Shown here piece after piece: positions 1 to 7,232 of a DNA stretch of 10,419 nucleotides. The DNA comes from Lysobacterales bacterium. GTDB taxonomy: Bacteria; Pseudomonadota; Gammaproteobacteria; Xanthomonadales; SZUA-36. The translations under genes and the position numbers were made by a program. The notes under the pieces were generated by a model. That model was given only the letters and a program-made list of their open reading frames with translations. It did not search any database and was not told the origin of the DNA. The stretch is taken from the NCBI GenBank assembly GCA_030637665.1, contig DAOWGA010000102.1:1-10419 (forward strand). Reading direction: 5' to 3'. How positions within the stretch are numbered: the first letter of the stretch is position 1; every line of letters starts with the position of its first letter.

Positions 1-1
1 G

Positions 2-2026
2 AGCGGTTTTTCTGACGAAACATCGCTTCTGGGTGCCGAGCAGAGGCGCCAGGAAGGCAAGGAAGCCGATCGCTTGCAGCCTAACGGCTCGCGCGGCAGC
101 CACGCCGAGCCCAGACCTGATTTGGTGTCAGGCCGCAAAAACCGCGATCGCCGTAAACACCCGGAATCGCAGTCCGAAGTCGAGTTCGAGGTGGAAATCG
201 CGGCGGCACAAGCGCCGCACAAACAGGACAAAAATCCCCTCCTGGAATCGTCGATAATGGCACGGTTGGCACTTGAAGCCCCGGCTGAAGAAATCCGCAA
301 ATCAAAAAGCCCCAAACCCGAAGTCACTGACTCCGGGGTCGCCAAACAAGAAGTTTTCAACGGCGCGGGCTTTCACGCCAACCGCAACTTCGATTTCCTT
401 GGTCATTATCAGCAAACACAAAACCTGAATTTCCAGCCGGCAACGGGTTACTGGGCCAATACTTACATACCGGGTGACCCGGAAATCCGCTTGCTCAGCG
501 CCCGCCTGGCCCAGTGGGACCGGTCATGGCTCGAAAACAACGCAGCCCTGGAGCAAGCGGTTGAGCCGGTCAAACAACCTTTCGACGCACCGGCCGACAA
601 CGCCCTGGCGCTGAGCCTGATGACCGATGCCAGCAGCATATCCACCAATGATCTTGCACCGGGCCTCACCCGCATGCGCCTGCAGGTTGGCATTCGCGGT
701 ATCGAGCACCGCCGCGGCCAGCGCCCGGCGATGAACGTCGGTGTGGTGGTCGACCTGCCCGCGGACGCGCCCGACGAGGTACGTATCGCCACCCGCGCGC
801 TGCTGGATGCGCTGCTGCAGAGCAAGCAGGCTGGCGACCGTTTTTCGCTGGTGATGACCGGCCGGCAGGGGCAGACCCGCAGCCTGGTGGTGCCGGCGAC
901 TGACTTCCGCTTCGGCTCACTGCAATTGGCCAAGCAACTGATCATGGGCCAGGGGTCTGCACCTTCTGAAGAAGGCCTCGAATCTTCCCCCCTCGATTTA
1001 TCCAGCCTCGATCTATACGGGGCCATGCAGCGCGCCGGCGCAATGGTGCAGCAGACCGACGACCCAAGCCGTCCGCTGGGCAGCAGTTCGGTGCTGCTGA
1101 TCAGCGCCCGGGAAATAGCGGACATCGAACGACTGACCACCCAGGCCCATGAACGGGCCAAAGAGGGCATCACATTGAGTGTCTTCCCTTTGGGCAGCCA
1201 GCCGCACAACGGCAATGTCGAAAAGCTGGTGCTGGCCGGGCTGGGCAACCGCCGTTACCTCGAAGCACCCGGCCAGGCGCGGCAACTGATCGAAGAAGAA
1301 CTGCATGCTTCCAGCCGAGCCGTGGCGAGGGCCGCACGCCTGTCCATTCGCCTGGCGCCTGGCGTGCGCTTGATCGAGGTGGTTGGATCAGAGCGCCTCG
1401 ATGCCCGACGCTCCCAACGTGTGCGCGATATCGAAAACAGCATGGACCGGCGCCTCAGCGCCAACCTCGGCATCCAGGCCGATCGCGGCGAGGATGAGGA
1501 CGGCATCCAGATCGTAATTCCCAGTATTTTCTCCGGCGACAGCGTTACCGTGCTGCTGGACGTGGTCACCGACCGGCCTGGCGCCATCGCAGATGTTTCC
1601 CTGCGCTACAAAGACCTGGTCTTCCTGCGCAACGGCAGCCTGCGTGGCCACCTGGGCCTGCCTGGCGGTCAATTTTCTGGTGATGAACACAGTCGCGGCC
1701 CGGCCGAACTCGCCGTACTGAAAAACCTGTTGTCACACCACTTTGTGAATGCGGTGGCGCGAGCCGCTGCAGCGCTGGGCCGGCAGCAAGCAGCTGAAGC
1801 GGTCAACGCCCTGGGCGCGATGCGCTTAACCATTGACCAGGCCCGCCAGGCAATGCCGGCGTGGGTCAACGATCCCGATCTCATTCGCGACCAGCAGGTG
1901 CTGGATCGCTACATCGCCGCCCTGGCCTCGCCCGGCGCCGGCGCCCATCAACCTTTCCTGGCCGACTCGCTGCGCTACGCAGCATGGGCGAAAACCCACC
2001 GGGCACTGGAGGAGTGGAAACTATGA
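2..2026 (+). CDS. VWA-like (YfbK/DUF3520-like) protein, 5' end missing
   Basis: The reading frame is open from the first bases of the window to TGA at 2024-2026 (674 residues visible), so the true start is probably upstream. The in-frame TTG at 74 and ATG at 257 lack a convincing ribosome binding site. The first ~100 residues are charged and low in complexity, like a linker. A motif reading GYWANTYIPGDPEIRLL follows near 445-500. From ATG 731 the sequence resembles a von Willebrand A fold: hydrophobic strand MNVGVVVD, a helix, then AGDRFSLVMTG. The usual DxSxS metal motif reads DLPAD (752-766), so metal binding is doubtful. After the fold, GNRRYLEAPGQARQLIEEEL and a beta-rich part (about 1240-1640) recall the C-terminal region of YfbK-type proteins. 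The helical tail ends EWKL. The stop overlaps the next gene's start (ATGA), so the two are translationally coupled. VWA-like is fairly sure; the role is unknown, probably protein-protein binding in an envelope complex. Confidence 0.75.
   Translation, partial: SGFSDETSLLGAEQRRQEGKEADRLQPNGSRGSHAEPRPDLVSGRKNRDRRKHPESQSEVEFEVEIAAAQAPHKQDKNPLLESSIMARLALEAPAEEIRKSKSPKPEVTDSGVAKQEVFNGAGFHANRNFDFLGHYQQTQNLNFQPATGYWANTYIPGDPEIRLLSARLAQWDRSWLENNAALEQAVEPVKQPFDAPADNALALSLMTDASSISTNDLAPGLTRMRLQVGIRGIEHRRGQRPAMNVGVVVDLPADAPDEVRIATRALLDALLQSKQAGDRFSLVMTGRQGQTRSLVVPATDFRFGSLQLAKQLIMGQGSAPSEEGLESSPLDLSSLDLYGAMQRAGAMVQQTDDPSRPLGSSSVLLISAREIADIERLTTQAHERAKEGITLSVFPLGSQPHNGNVEKLVLAGLGNRRYLEAPGQARQLIEEELHASSRAVARAARLSIRLAPGVRLIEVVGSERLDARRSQRVRDIENSMDRRLSANLGIQADRGEDEDGIQIVIPSIFSGDSVTVLLDVVTDRPGAIADVSLRYKDLVFLRNGSLRGHLGLPGGQFSGDEHSRGPAELAVLKNLLSHHFVNAVARAAAALGRQQAAEAVNALGAMRLTIDQARQAMPAWVNDPDLIRDQQVLDRYIAALASPGAGAHQPFLADSLRYAAWAKTHRALEEWKL
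2008..2026 (+). promoter_or_regulatory. Ribosome binding site and ATGA coupling junction
   Basis: GGAGGAG (2008-2014) lies 8 bases before ATG 2023. The four bases ATGA (2023-2026) are both the start of the long gene and the stop of the VWA-like gene. This fixes the start of the second gene and implies termination-reinitiation coupling. Confidence 0.8.
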
Positions 2027-5000
2027 ACAGACATCTGAACAACAATTTCAACTGCCCCATCGGCAACCCCATCAACAAGCCGGGGAACCGCCGGGCAAAA
2101 GCCCGGAATCTTCACCATCCAACAACATGGTTTACGACACTCCTGTGCCTGGCTGTGCTGTCTTTCCTGTTGGCCGGTCATGCCCTGGCCACGGAAACAG
2201 AAGCCACTGGAATCACAGCCACCCAGTCAATTCTCAAGCCGCCAGGTGAACCCGCCGGCCAGGTCACACTGCCGCTGGAGGAGTACCAGCGACTGCTGCA
2301 ACAGGCCACCATCCAGCCGCTTTCGGCGCCTTCGAGCTATGCGATCGGGCAGACCGTGCTAAATGTGGTGTTTCACCAGCGCGACGGCCACGTCACCGCC
2401 ACCGTGCAGGCCCAGGTCGAAGTCGAAACTTTCGAGGACGAATGGACCCTGGTGGCTCTGCTCAGCCCCGGCGCTGCGCTGGAATCCGCTCGTATCAATG
2501 GCGCACCGGTACAGCTGGTGCAACGCGCCGAGGGCTTATTCTGGCTGGCAGAAAAACGCCAGAAAGCCACCGTTCACCTGAGCTACCATGTGGATGCACG
2601 ATTTTCAGACCGCGCTTACATCACCAGTCTGCCAATACCAAAGGCGGCTGCGACCCGCTTCGCTTTGCAGATTCCACAAACCCATATCGACCTGGCCGTG
2701 GCCCCCTCGGCCAACCTGGTTACCAACGAAACGGAAACCGGCACCACCGCGAATGGCACCGTACCCAGCACACACTCGATAATGGTGTCCTGGCGGGTGG
2801 CCGTGGAACGGGAATATGTGCTGAGCCGCGCTGACTATACGGGTGCGATTCAGGCCACCACCCAGGCGCCAAATCGTGATTCGGCCATTGTCTGGCACGC
2901 CATCATCGACGCCGAGATGCTGATCGACGGTGAAGTGACGGTGCCGCTTATTTCCACCGCTACCACCCTGATCGAGCTGAAAATCGATGGCAAGCCCGCC
3001 ACCGTGTTCAGCGAGGAAGGGCGTTTTGCCGTGCGCCTGGCGGGCGCCGGAAAGCACCGTATCGATCTCAGTTTCCTGTCGGCAGTGACCTATCCTGATG
3101 GCGTGCCCTCGACCAGCTTCGACATCCCCGACGTTCCGGTGTCGCGCTTCGAGCTGACCCTGGACGGCGGCAAACTGGTGCAGGCCAATCCGCAAAATGG
3201 CCCGGCTGCCAGCGTCGATATCAGCAACGAAAATAAGACCACCGTGGCGACCTTTTTCATCCCGATGAGCACGCGCCTGGCGCTGAACTGGATGGAAGCC
3301 CTGCCCGAAGATGTGGCCGTCGAGCGCCGCGCCAACGCGGTGGTCTACCAGGCCGTGCACGCGGCTGAAGGCGTGTTGTACGGACTGGCCTCAATCCGCT
3401 ATGAAATTACCCGCGGTGAGGCCAATGCACTGGAGTTCAGCATTCCCGCCAGCGCCCAGGTCAACCACATCACCTCGCCCGCTGCCGCCATCGCCGACTG
3501 GATCATAGTGGAAGGCGAGGCAAAAAGTGGGGACACCCACGAAAAAAGCGGGAACACCCACATCCGCGTATTCCTGAACCGCGCGGTCACCGGGGAATTC
3601 ATCCTCAACGTAGCCTACGAGCAACTGCTCGAAGACCAGCGTGAAAATGGGGGCGATGCCGTCACCGGCCCGATTCCCATTCCGGTACCGATTCTGCGCG
3701 CACTGCAGGTGGCCCGGCAAAAAGGCATGGTCGCCCTGCTGTCCGGCCCCGACCTGGCGCTGGCGCCTTTGCAACATGCCGATATGTCGGAAGTTGGTGA
3801 GAACCAGTTGCCGGCCTTTTTCCGCAACCAACTGGAGCAGACGGTTTCGCACACCTACAAATACCACAGCGCCACCGCGCAGCTGGCGGTTAACGCTGTC
3901 ACACCCGAGCGTCAGCAGGGCAAATTCAATGCCCAGATCGACACCCTGATTTCGATTGGCGAGGTGACCCTGAAGGGCCAGGTCAGTATCGAAAATGACG
4001 TCAAATCGGGCGTGTTGCGCGAGCTCAGCCTGCTGCTTCCGGCCGACGTAAACATCCTGGGCGTGAGCGGACCCTCTATCCGCAACCACACGATCACGGT
4101 CGAGGACGAATTGCAGCGGGTGGACATTGAGTTCACCCGGGAAATGGACGGTCAGTTCCGCATCGAGCTGAACTACGAGCGAATCATGCTGGACGGCGCC
4201 GCGGAAACCACCGTGCCGCGGGTCGAAGTAGTCGATGCCGATGTGGAGCACGGCCGCATCGCCATCGAGGCGCTGTCAGCGCTGGAAGTGCAGGCCAGCC
4301 TGGTCGAGCAACTGTCCTCGCTGGAGATCAACGAGCTGCCCCGGCAACTGGTGCTAAAAACGACCAACCCGATTCTGCTGGCATACCGCTACGTGCGGAC
4401 CGAGAAACCCTTTGCTCTGCAACTGCGCATTACCCGTCACGAGGAAATTGACGTACAGGTCGCAGCCATTGACGCGGCCACCTACCAGACGCTGTTCACC
4501 ACCGACGGCCTGGCGGTCACGCGCGTGCAGTTCGACGTGCGCAACAGCCGCCGGCAGTTCCTGCGCCTGAGCCTGCCGCCCGATTCTGAAATCTGGTCTG
4601 TTTTTGTCAACGGCAGCGCCCAGAAACCGGCATTTGCCTCAGACACGGAAGCCGACGTAAAAGACGTGTTGATCAAGATGATCAATTCCGCCACCGCATT
4701 CCCGGTGGAACTGGTCTATGCCACCCTGGGGGATGCCATGCACAACTTTGGCCGCATAAAAAGCAGCCTGCCGCGCCCGGACATGATCGTCACCCACACC
4801 AGTTGGGATGTATTCGTGCCCGCTGCACCCAGTTACGGTACACCCAGTACCAACATGGACATTATTGCCGCACATGTCATTTCCTCCGTGAAAGACGCCT
4901 CGGTCGAACTGCTGCGTGGTACCGTGGCCAACGTGATCAGCGGAGAACCCCTGCATATCGAGCTGCCGACCCAGGGCCTGCTTTACCGCTTCGCCAAGCT

Positions 5001-5343
5001 GTACGCCAACCAATCCGAAGAAGATGCTTACTTCACCATGCGCTATGTACACCGCAGCGCAGGCTTCGCCGGCCTGTGGATCAGCCTGGTCGCCACCATC
5101 GGCATCTGGGCCGGTATCGTGTTGCTGGGCATGACCACGACAGCCCCGGCGCTGAAAGAAGACCAAGCAGGCGCGTTGCCGAGCATGCCCTCCTGGGTGC
5201 CCTGGGCATTGCTCGCCACCGGTGCTGTGCTGACCGCAGTCTCCATCAGCTTGCTCGGAGCCAGCGTCACGCCGCCAGCAATTTTATCACTGGCCATCGC
5301 CATCATCCTGGCCGGCTGGCAAGCCCGGCGCAAATGGTTGTAG
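2023..5343 (+). CDS. Giant exported beta-rich protein with three C-terminal membrane helices, unknown function
   Basis: This 1106-residue protein starts at ATG 2023, inside the stop of the preceding gene, with GGAGGAG at 2008-2014 as ribosome binding site. The frame stays open upstream to 1861, but that part overlaps the previous gene and has no comparable site. Residues 1-30 form a long basic n-region, 35-56 are hydrophobic and end in ALA, so signal peptidase cleavage after about A56 is likely. A short helix with LPLEEYQRLLQQ (83-94) comes next, then some 900 residues of alternating hydrophobic and polar strands resembling a chain of beta-sandwich domains. Three hydrophobic segments lie at about 1018-1036, 1058-1080 and 1082-1100, and the protein ends in the basic WQARRKWL. 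The bulk should face the periplasm or exterior, anchored in the inner membrane. I see no catalytic motif. Residues 501-513 hold a small tandem duplication (KSGDTHE/KSGNTH). The stop codon lies in a REP-like element. Coupling to a VWA-like gene suggests a two-component envelope complex. The gene is certain; its function is not. Confidence 0.88.
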   Translation: MNRHLNNNFNCPIGNPINKPGNRRAKARNLHHPTTWFTTLLCLAVLSFLLAGHALATETEATGITATQSILKPPGEPAGQVTLPLEEYQRLLQQATIQPLSAPSSYAIGQTVLNVVFHQRDGHVTATVQAQVEVETFEDEWTLVALLSPGAALESARINGAPVQLVQRAEGLFWLAEKRQKATVHLSYHVDARFSDRAYITSLPIPKAAATRFALQIPQTHIDLAVAPSANLVTNETETGTTANGTVPSTHSIMVSWRVAVEREYVLSRADYTGAIQATTQAPNRDSAIVWHAIIDAEMLIDGEVTVPLISTATTLIELKIDGKPATVFSEEGRFAVRLAGAGKHRIDLSFLSAVTYPDGVPSTSFDIPDVPVSRFELTLDGGKLVQANPQNGPAASVDISNENKTTVATFFIPMSTRLALNWMEALPEDVAVERRANAVVYQAVHAAEGVLYGLASIRYEITRGEANALEFSIPASAQVNHITSPAAAIADWIIVEGEAKSGDTHEKSGNTHIRVFLNRAVTGEFILNVAYEQLLEDQRENGGDAVTGPIPIPVPILRALQVARQKGMVALLSGPDLALAPLQHADMSEVGENQLPAFFRNQLEQTVSHTYKYHSATAQLAVNAVTPERQQGKFNAQIDTLISIGEVTLKGQVSIENDVKSGVLRELSLLLPADVNILGVSGPSIRNHTITVEDELQRVDIEFTREMDGQFRIELNYERIMLDGAAETTVPRVEVVDADVEHGRIAIEALSALEVQASLVEQLSSLEINELPRQLVLKTTNPILLAYRYVRTEKPFALQLRITRHEEIDVQVAAIDAATYQTLFTTDGLAVTRVQFDVRNSRRQFLRLSLPPDSEIWSVFVNGSAQKPAFASDTEADVKDVLIKMINSATAFPVELVYATLGDAMHNFGRIKSSLPRPDMIVTHTSWDVFVPAAPSYGTPSTNMDIIAAHVISSVKDASVELLRGTVANVISGEPLHIELPTQGLLYRFAKLYANQSEEDAYFTMRYVHRSAGFAGLWISLVATIGIWAGIVLLGMTTTAPALKEDQAGALPSMPSWVPWALLATGAVLTAVSISLLGASVTPPAILSLAIAIILAGWQARRKWL

Positions 5344-5362
5344 GGGGCCGCCACGCGGCCGA
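5340..5362 (+). repeat. REP-like palindrome 1, on the stop codon of the giant gene
   Basis: The head GTAGGG is followed by the hairpin GGCCGC-CAC-GCGGCC (5346-5360, a perfect 6-bp stem with a 3-base loop) and GAA. It matches the element at 6042-6065 except for a base in the head and one in the loop. The GTAG head supplies the TAG stop (5341-5343) of the preceding gene. The head-plus-hairpin layout is that of REP elements mobilised by RAYT (TnpA-REP) proteins, which recognise GTAG. No RAYT gene is in the window. The hairpin may also protect the 3' end of the mRNA. Confidence 0.6.
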
Positions 5363-5455
5363 ATGCCTTGCCATTCTGACTTCTCTTGAGCCAGATCAAT
5401 GAAGACACCCTTACAAATCTGGATGATGTCCTTTCGAATCCGCGGAGTACCCCCC

Positions 5456-5953
5456 ATGAAAAGTCCGGAAAAATCAGTATTCGAAACTATCCTGATCACT
5501 GCTGTCGTTCTCGCCATCGCATTGATGCCCCTGGCGGCGAAGGCCGAATCGCACGGTAAACACAGTCCGCCACCTTTCGCGGAGTTCGATCAGGATGGTG
5601 ACGGCTTTGTCAGCGAAGATGAATTCAACACAAAGCGCACCGCCTGCATGGCAGCGATGGCAGAAGCCGGCAAACCCATGAAAGGCGCCGCCACCGCGCC
5701 GGCGTTCAGTGACCTCGATACCGATGGCGACGGGCAGCTAAACGAAGCGGAACTCGTTGCCGGGCAAAAAGCGCATATGAAGGCCATGCGCGACCAGTAT
5801 GCGGGCCAGGATGGAGCCAAAGGTATGGGCAAGGGCATGAACAGGCCGACATTCGCCGACCTCGACACAAATGGTGATGGCTGCATCAGCGCCGGGGAGT
5901 TTGCCGAACACCAGGCCAGCCATCACCGTAATCGTCACGGCCAAAATCACTGA
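5456..5953 (+). CDS. Exported EF-hand calcium-binding protein
   Basis: The protein has 165 residues. ATG 5456 is preceded by GGAG (5444-5447) at 8-base spacing. An in-frame ATG at 5399 would add 19 residues before the signal peptide and has no site, so I prefer 5456. Residues 10-30 are hydrophobic and end in AAKA, a typical Sec signal peptide cleaved after A30. Three canonical EF-hand loops follow: DQDGDGFVSEDE (45-56), DTDGDGQLNEAE (88-99) and DTNGDGCISAGE (137-148), each with acidic or Asn residues at positions 1, 3 and 5, Gly at 6 and Glu at 12. Ca2+ binding in the periplasm or outside the cell is therefore likely. The linkers are rich in Met, Ala and Lys, and the tail is His-rich (HQASHHRNRHGQNH). 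The gene lies 112 bases after the giant gene, beyond a REP-like hairpin, so cotranscription is uncertain. Its last 15 codons are duplicated downstream. The specific role is unknown. Confidence 0.88.
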   Translation: MKSPEKSVFETILITAVVLAIALMPLAAKAESHGKHSPPPFAEFDQDGDGFVSEDEFNTKRTACMAAMAEAGKPMKGAATAPAFSDLDTDGDGQLNEAELVAGQKAHMKAMRDQYAGQDGAKGMGKGMNRPTFADLDTNGDGCISAGEFAEHQASHHRNRHGQNH

Positions 5954-5959
5954 TCGCCT

Positions 5960-5980
5960 GTACGCCGCCATGCGGCCGAA
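5960..5980 (+). repeat. REP-like palindrome 2, head decayed
   Basis: This element sits in copy 1 of the tandem duplication. The head reads GTAC instead of GTAG and the AGG next to it is missing. The hairpin GCCGC-CAT-GCGGC (5964-5976) keeps a 5-bp stem. It lies 6 bases after the EF-hand stop, so it could also act as a 3' stabilising hairpin for that message. Confidence 0.55.
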
Positions 5981-6041
5981 AGGTGTCGAACACCAGGCCA
6001 GCCATCACCGTAATCGTTACGGCCAAAACCACTGATCGCCT

Positions 6042-6065
6042 GTAGGAGGCCGCCATGCGGCCGAA
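6042..6065 (+). repeat. REP-like palindrome 3, intact
   Basis: GTAGGA is followed by GGCCGC-CAT-GCGGCC (6048-6062, a perfect 6-bp stem with a 3-base loop) and GAA. It is the best-preserved of the three elements and lies between the convergent EF-hand and hydrolase genes, a usual place for REPs. Its outline resembles the GTAGGAGCG-type REPs of pseudomonads, but the stem sequence differs. Confidence 0.6.
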
Positions 6066-6101
6066 AGGTGTCTTTCGCGAGCAAGGCCCACTCTTTCAGG
6101 T

Positions 6102-6938
6102 TCATTCCCGACCTGGGCCGAGTATGGATTCGATAAACGTATTCAGCCCGGGGATGTATGCCTGCCGGCTGATGTAGAACCCACCGTTGTGATCACCCCG
6201 CAGCTCAAGTAAGACCTTACGCTGCTTGACCGCGGCGTAAATCGCCTCACCCATCGCAAACGGAATGATTTCATCATCCCGGCTGTGCACCACCAGCACC
6301 GGGCATTCCAGGCGTGAGGCATACTCCGCCACCGGGTAGCGTAGCCTCGTCAGCAACCGGGTCGGCAGAAAAGGGTACAACCGGTGGGCCATGTCCGCCC
6401 CCGAGCTGAAACTGGACTCGATAATCACCGCAGCGGGTGTGTGCTGACTGCCCAGCCAGGCGCCGACGGCGCCGCCCAGGGAGCGGCCAAAAATGATGAT
6501 CCGATCAGGGGAAACCCCCCGCTCACCGACCAGATAATCCCAGGCTGCCTGCGCATCGAGGTAAGTGCCCTGTTCGCTGGTCTGGCCGGAGCTCTCACCA
6601 TAACCCCGGTAATCGATGATCAGGGTGTCCAGGCCCAACTGGTGGAAGATCGCGATGCTGTCCAGGCGGTGGGAAATATTGCCGGCATTGCCGTGAAAAA
6701 ACAGCACCACGCCCCGCGCCCTGGCCGCCGGAACATACCAGCCGTGTAAGCGTTCATCATCGCTGGTGGTCAGGGACACATTTTCGTATGCCAGGCCGAT
6801 ATCACCTGGTGAGGCCGTCAAAGCGCGGCCGGGCATATTTGCCAGGAACACCATTTTGCCCTGGAACAGGTAGATCATCAGTCCCAGCAGGATGTAGATG
6901 CTGGCGGCGAGGGTTAACAGGCCCAAAAAAGTCTTCAT
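6102..6938 (-). CDS. Membrane-anchored alpha/beta hydrolase, Bem46/YfhR type
   Basis: This 278-residue protein is of usual length for the family. Residues 4-25 form one N-terminal membrane helix, with the hydrolase domain on the far side, probably periplasmic. The oxyanion motif FHGNAGN is at 81-87 and IIDYRGYGES at 107-116. The nucleophile elbow GRSLGG (151-156) has Ser153. The acid is in HSRDDEIIP (Asp222 by position) and the base in GDHNGG (His250), so the catalytic triad is complete. Family members act on esters or peptides; the substrate cannot be read from the sequence. The start has GGGAG (6943-6947, read on the - strand) only 4 bases from ATG. The gene is convergent with the EF-hand gene and divergent from the MAPEG gene. 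A TCACCTGGTGA palindrome lies in its N-terminal coding part (6802-6812), and the same palindrome recurs upstream at 7025-7035. Confidence 0.9.
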   Translation of the reverse strand: MKTFLGLLTLAASIYILLGLMIYLFQGKMVFLANMPGRALTASPGDIGLAYENVSLTTSDDERLHGWYVPAARARGVVLFFHGNAGNISHRLDSIAIFHQLGLDTLIIDYRGYGESSGQTSEQGTYLDAQAAWDYLVGERGVSPDRIIIFGRSLGGAVGAWLGSQHTPAAVIIESSFSSGADMAHRLYPFLPTRLLTRLRYPVAEYASRLECPVLVVHSRDDEIIPFAMGEAIYAAVKQRKVLLELRGDHNGGFYISRQAYIPGLNTFIESILGPGRE

Positions 6939-7024
6939 ATCGCTCCCGCATGGCTATTCCGGCTTATTGTAATCAGCTTTTCCTTTCGCCGTGAACGTGG
7001 GAGATGCCGAGATAGTGTTTCCTG

Positions 7025-7035
7025 TCACCAGGTGA
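7025..7035. promoter_or_regulatory. Palindrome TCACC-A-GGTGA, possible operator
   Basis: This perfect 5-bp inverted repeat around one base lies 87 bases upstream of the hydrolase start, in the gap between two divergent genes. The same palindrome, in the opposite orientation at its centre, lies at 6802-6812 inside the hydrolase gene. No other copy was seen in the window. Binding by a dimeric repressor is possible; no regulator gene is nearby. Confidence 0.3.
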
Positions 7036-7086
7036 GCAAACTTTCTACACTTTACGCGCTTGTGATATCGGCTTAATCTGGCTCGT

Positions 7087-7200
7087 ATGATGCGATATAC
7101 GTTTATATTATCCTTGTCCTTGTCGATAGCAGCGAGCCACGCCCATAATTTGACTCATGCGTGGAATGAAATGCATTATTTCAACACATCCTGTGGTTGA
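7087..7200 (+). CDS. Possible 37-residue secreted peptide or remnant
   Basis: The small frame from ATG 7087 to TGA 7198-7200 begins MMRYTFILSLSLSIAASHAH, which reads like a Sec signal peptide cut after SHA. About 18 residues with one Cys follow. Against it: there is no good ribosome binding site before 7087, and candidate promoters for the next gene lie inside it. It may be the stump of a lost secreted protein, or chance. Confidence 0.2.
   Translation: MMRYTFILSLSLSIAASHAHNLTHAWNEMHYFNTSCG
7120..7149 (+). promoter_or_regulatory. Candidate sigma-70 promoter for the MAPEG gene (distal)
   Basis: TTGTCG (7120-7125), an 18-base spacer and CATAAT (7144-7149) match the sigma-70 consensus at 4 and 5 of 6 positions. 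Transcription would start about 75 bases before the MAPEG start codon. Confidence 0.3.
7150..7179 (+). promoter_or_regulatory. Candidate sigma-70 promoter for the MAPEG gene (proximal)
   Basis: TTGACT (7150-7155), an 18-base spacer and CATTAT (7174-7179) match at 5 and 4 of 6 positions. It would give a leader of about 45 bases before ATG 7233. It is the likelier of the two candidates because of the strong -35. Confidence 0.35.
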
Positions 7201-7232
7201 CGCGGGTTATTGAATATTTAAAAGGAGTCGAT

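Larger units (their letters stand above)
5905..6071 (+). repeat. Tandem duplication of the EF-hand gene end plus REP-like element
   Basis: Copy 1 is 5905-5986 (82 bp) and copy 2 is 5987-6071 (85 bp), directly adjacent. They differ by two base changes (5936 C to T at 6018; 5946 T to C at 6028) and by a few bases in the REP head, where copy 2 is 3 bases longer. Copy 1 holds the last 15 codons and stop of the EF-hand gene and a decayed REP-like palindrome. Copy 2 repeats the same codons (one His to Tyr) and TGA but is cut off by the first stop and lies in another frame, so it is not translated as part of that protein. Confidence 0.88.

Noticed and set aside
463..1248. Open frame of 261 codons on the - strand
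   Set aside because: It lies wholly antisense to the VWA-like gene, is rich in Ser, Arg and Cys, and lacks any recognisable motif. It is a typical shadow of GC-rich coding sequence.
1861..2022. Upstream extension of the giant gene to 1861
   Set aside because: It would overlap the preceding gene by about 165 bases and bury the signal peptide. The start at 2023 has a strong site and an ATGA junction.
2605..4251. Two long - strand frames (2605-3360 and 3391-4251)
   Set aside because: Both are antisense to the giant gene, with His/Gly/Arg-rich composition, no signal peptide or domain, and no ribosome binding site.
5399..5455. Earlier start (ATG 5399) for the EF-hand gene
   Set aside because: It has no ribosome binding site and places 19 extra residues before a complete signal peptide.
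7044..7091. Resemblance to the lac promoter (CTACACTTTA ... GGCTCGTATG)
   Set aside because: The pieces match, but the spacing does not: TTGTGA and TATGAT are 20 bases apart and no other -35/-10 pair fits.
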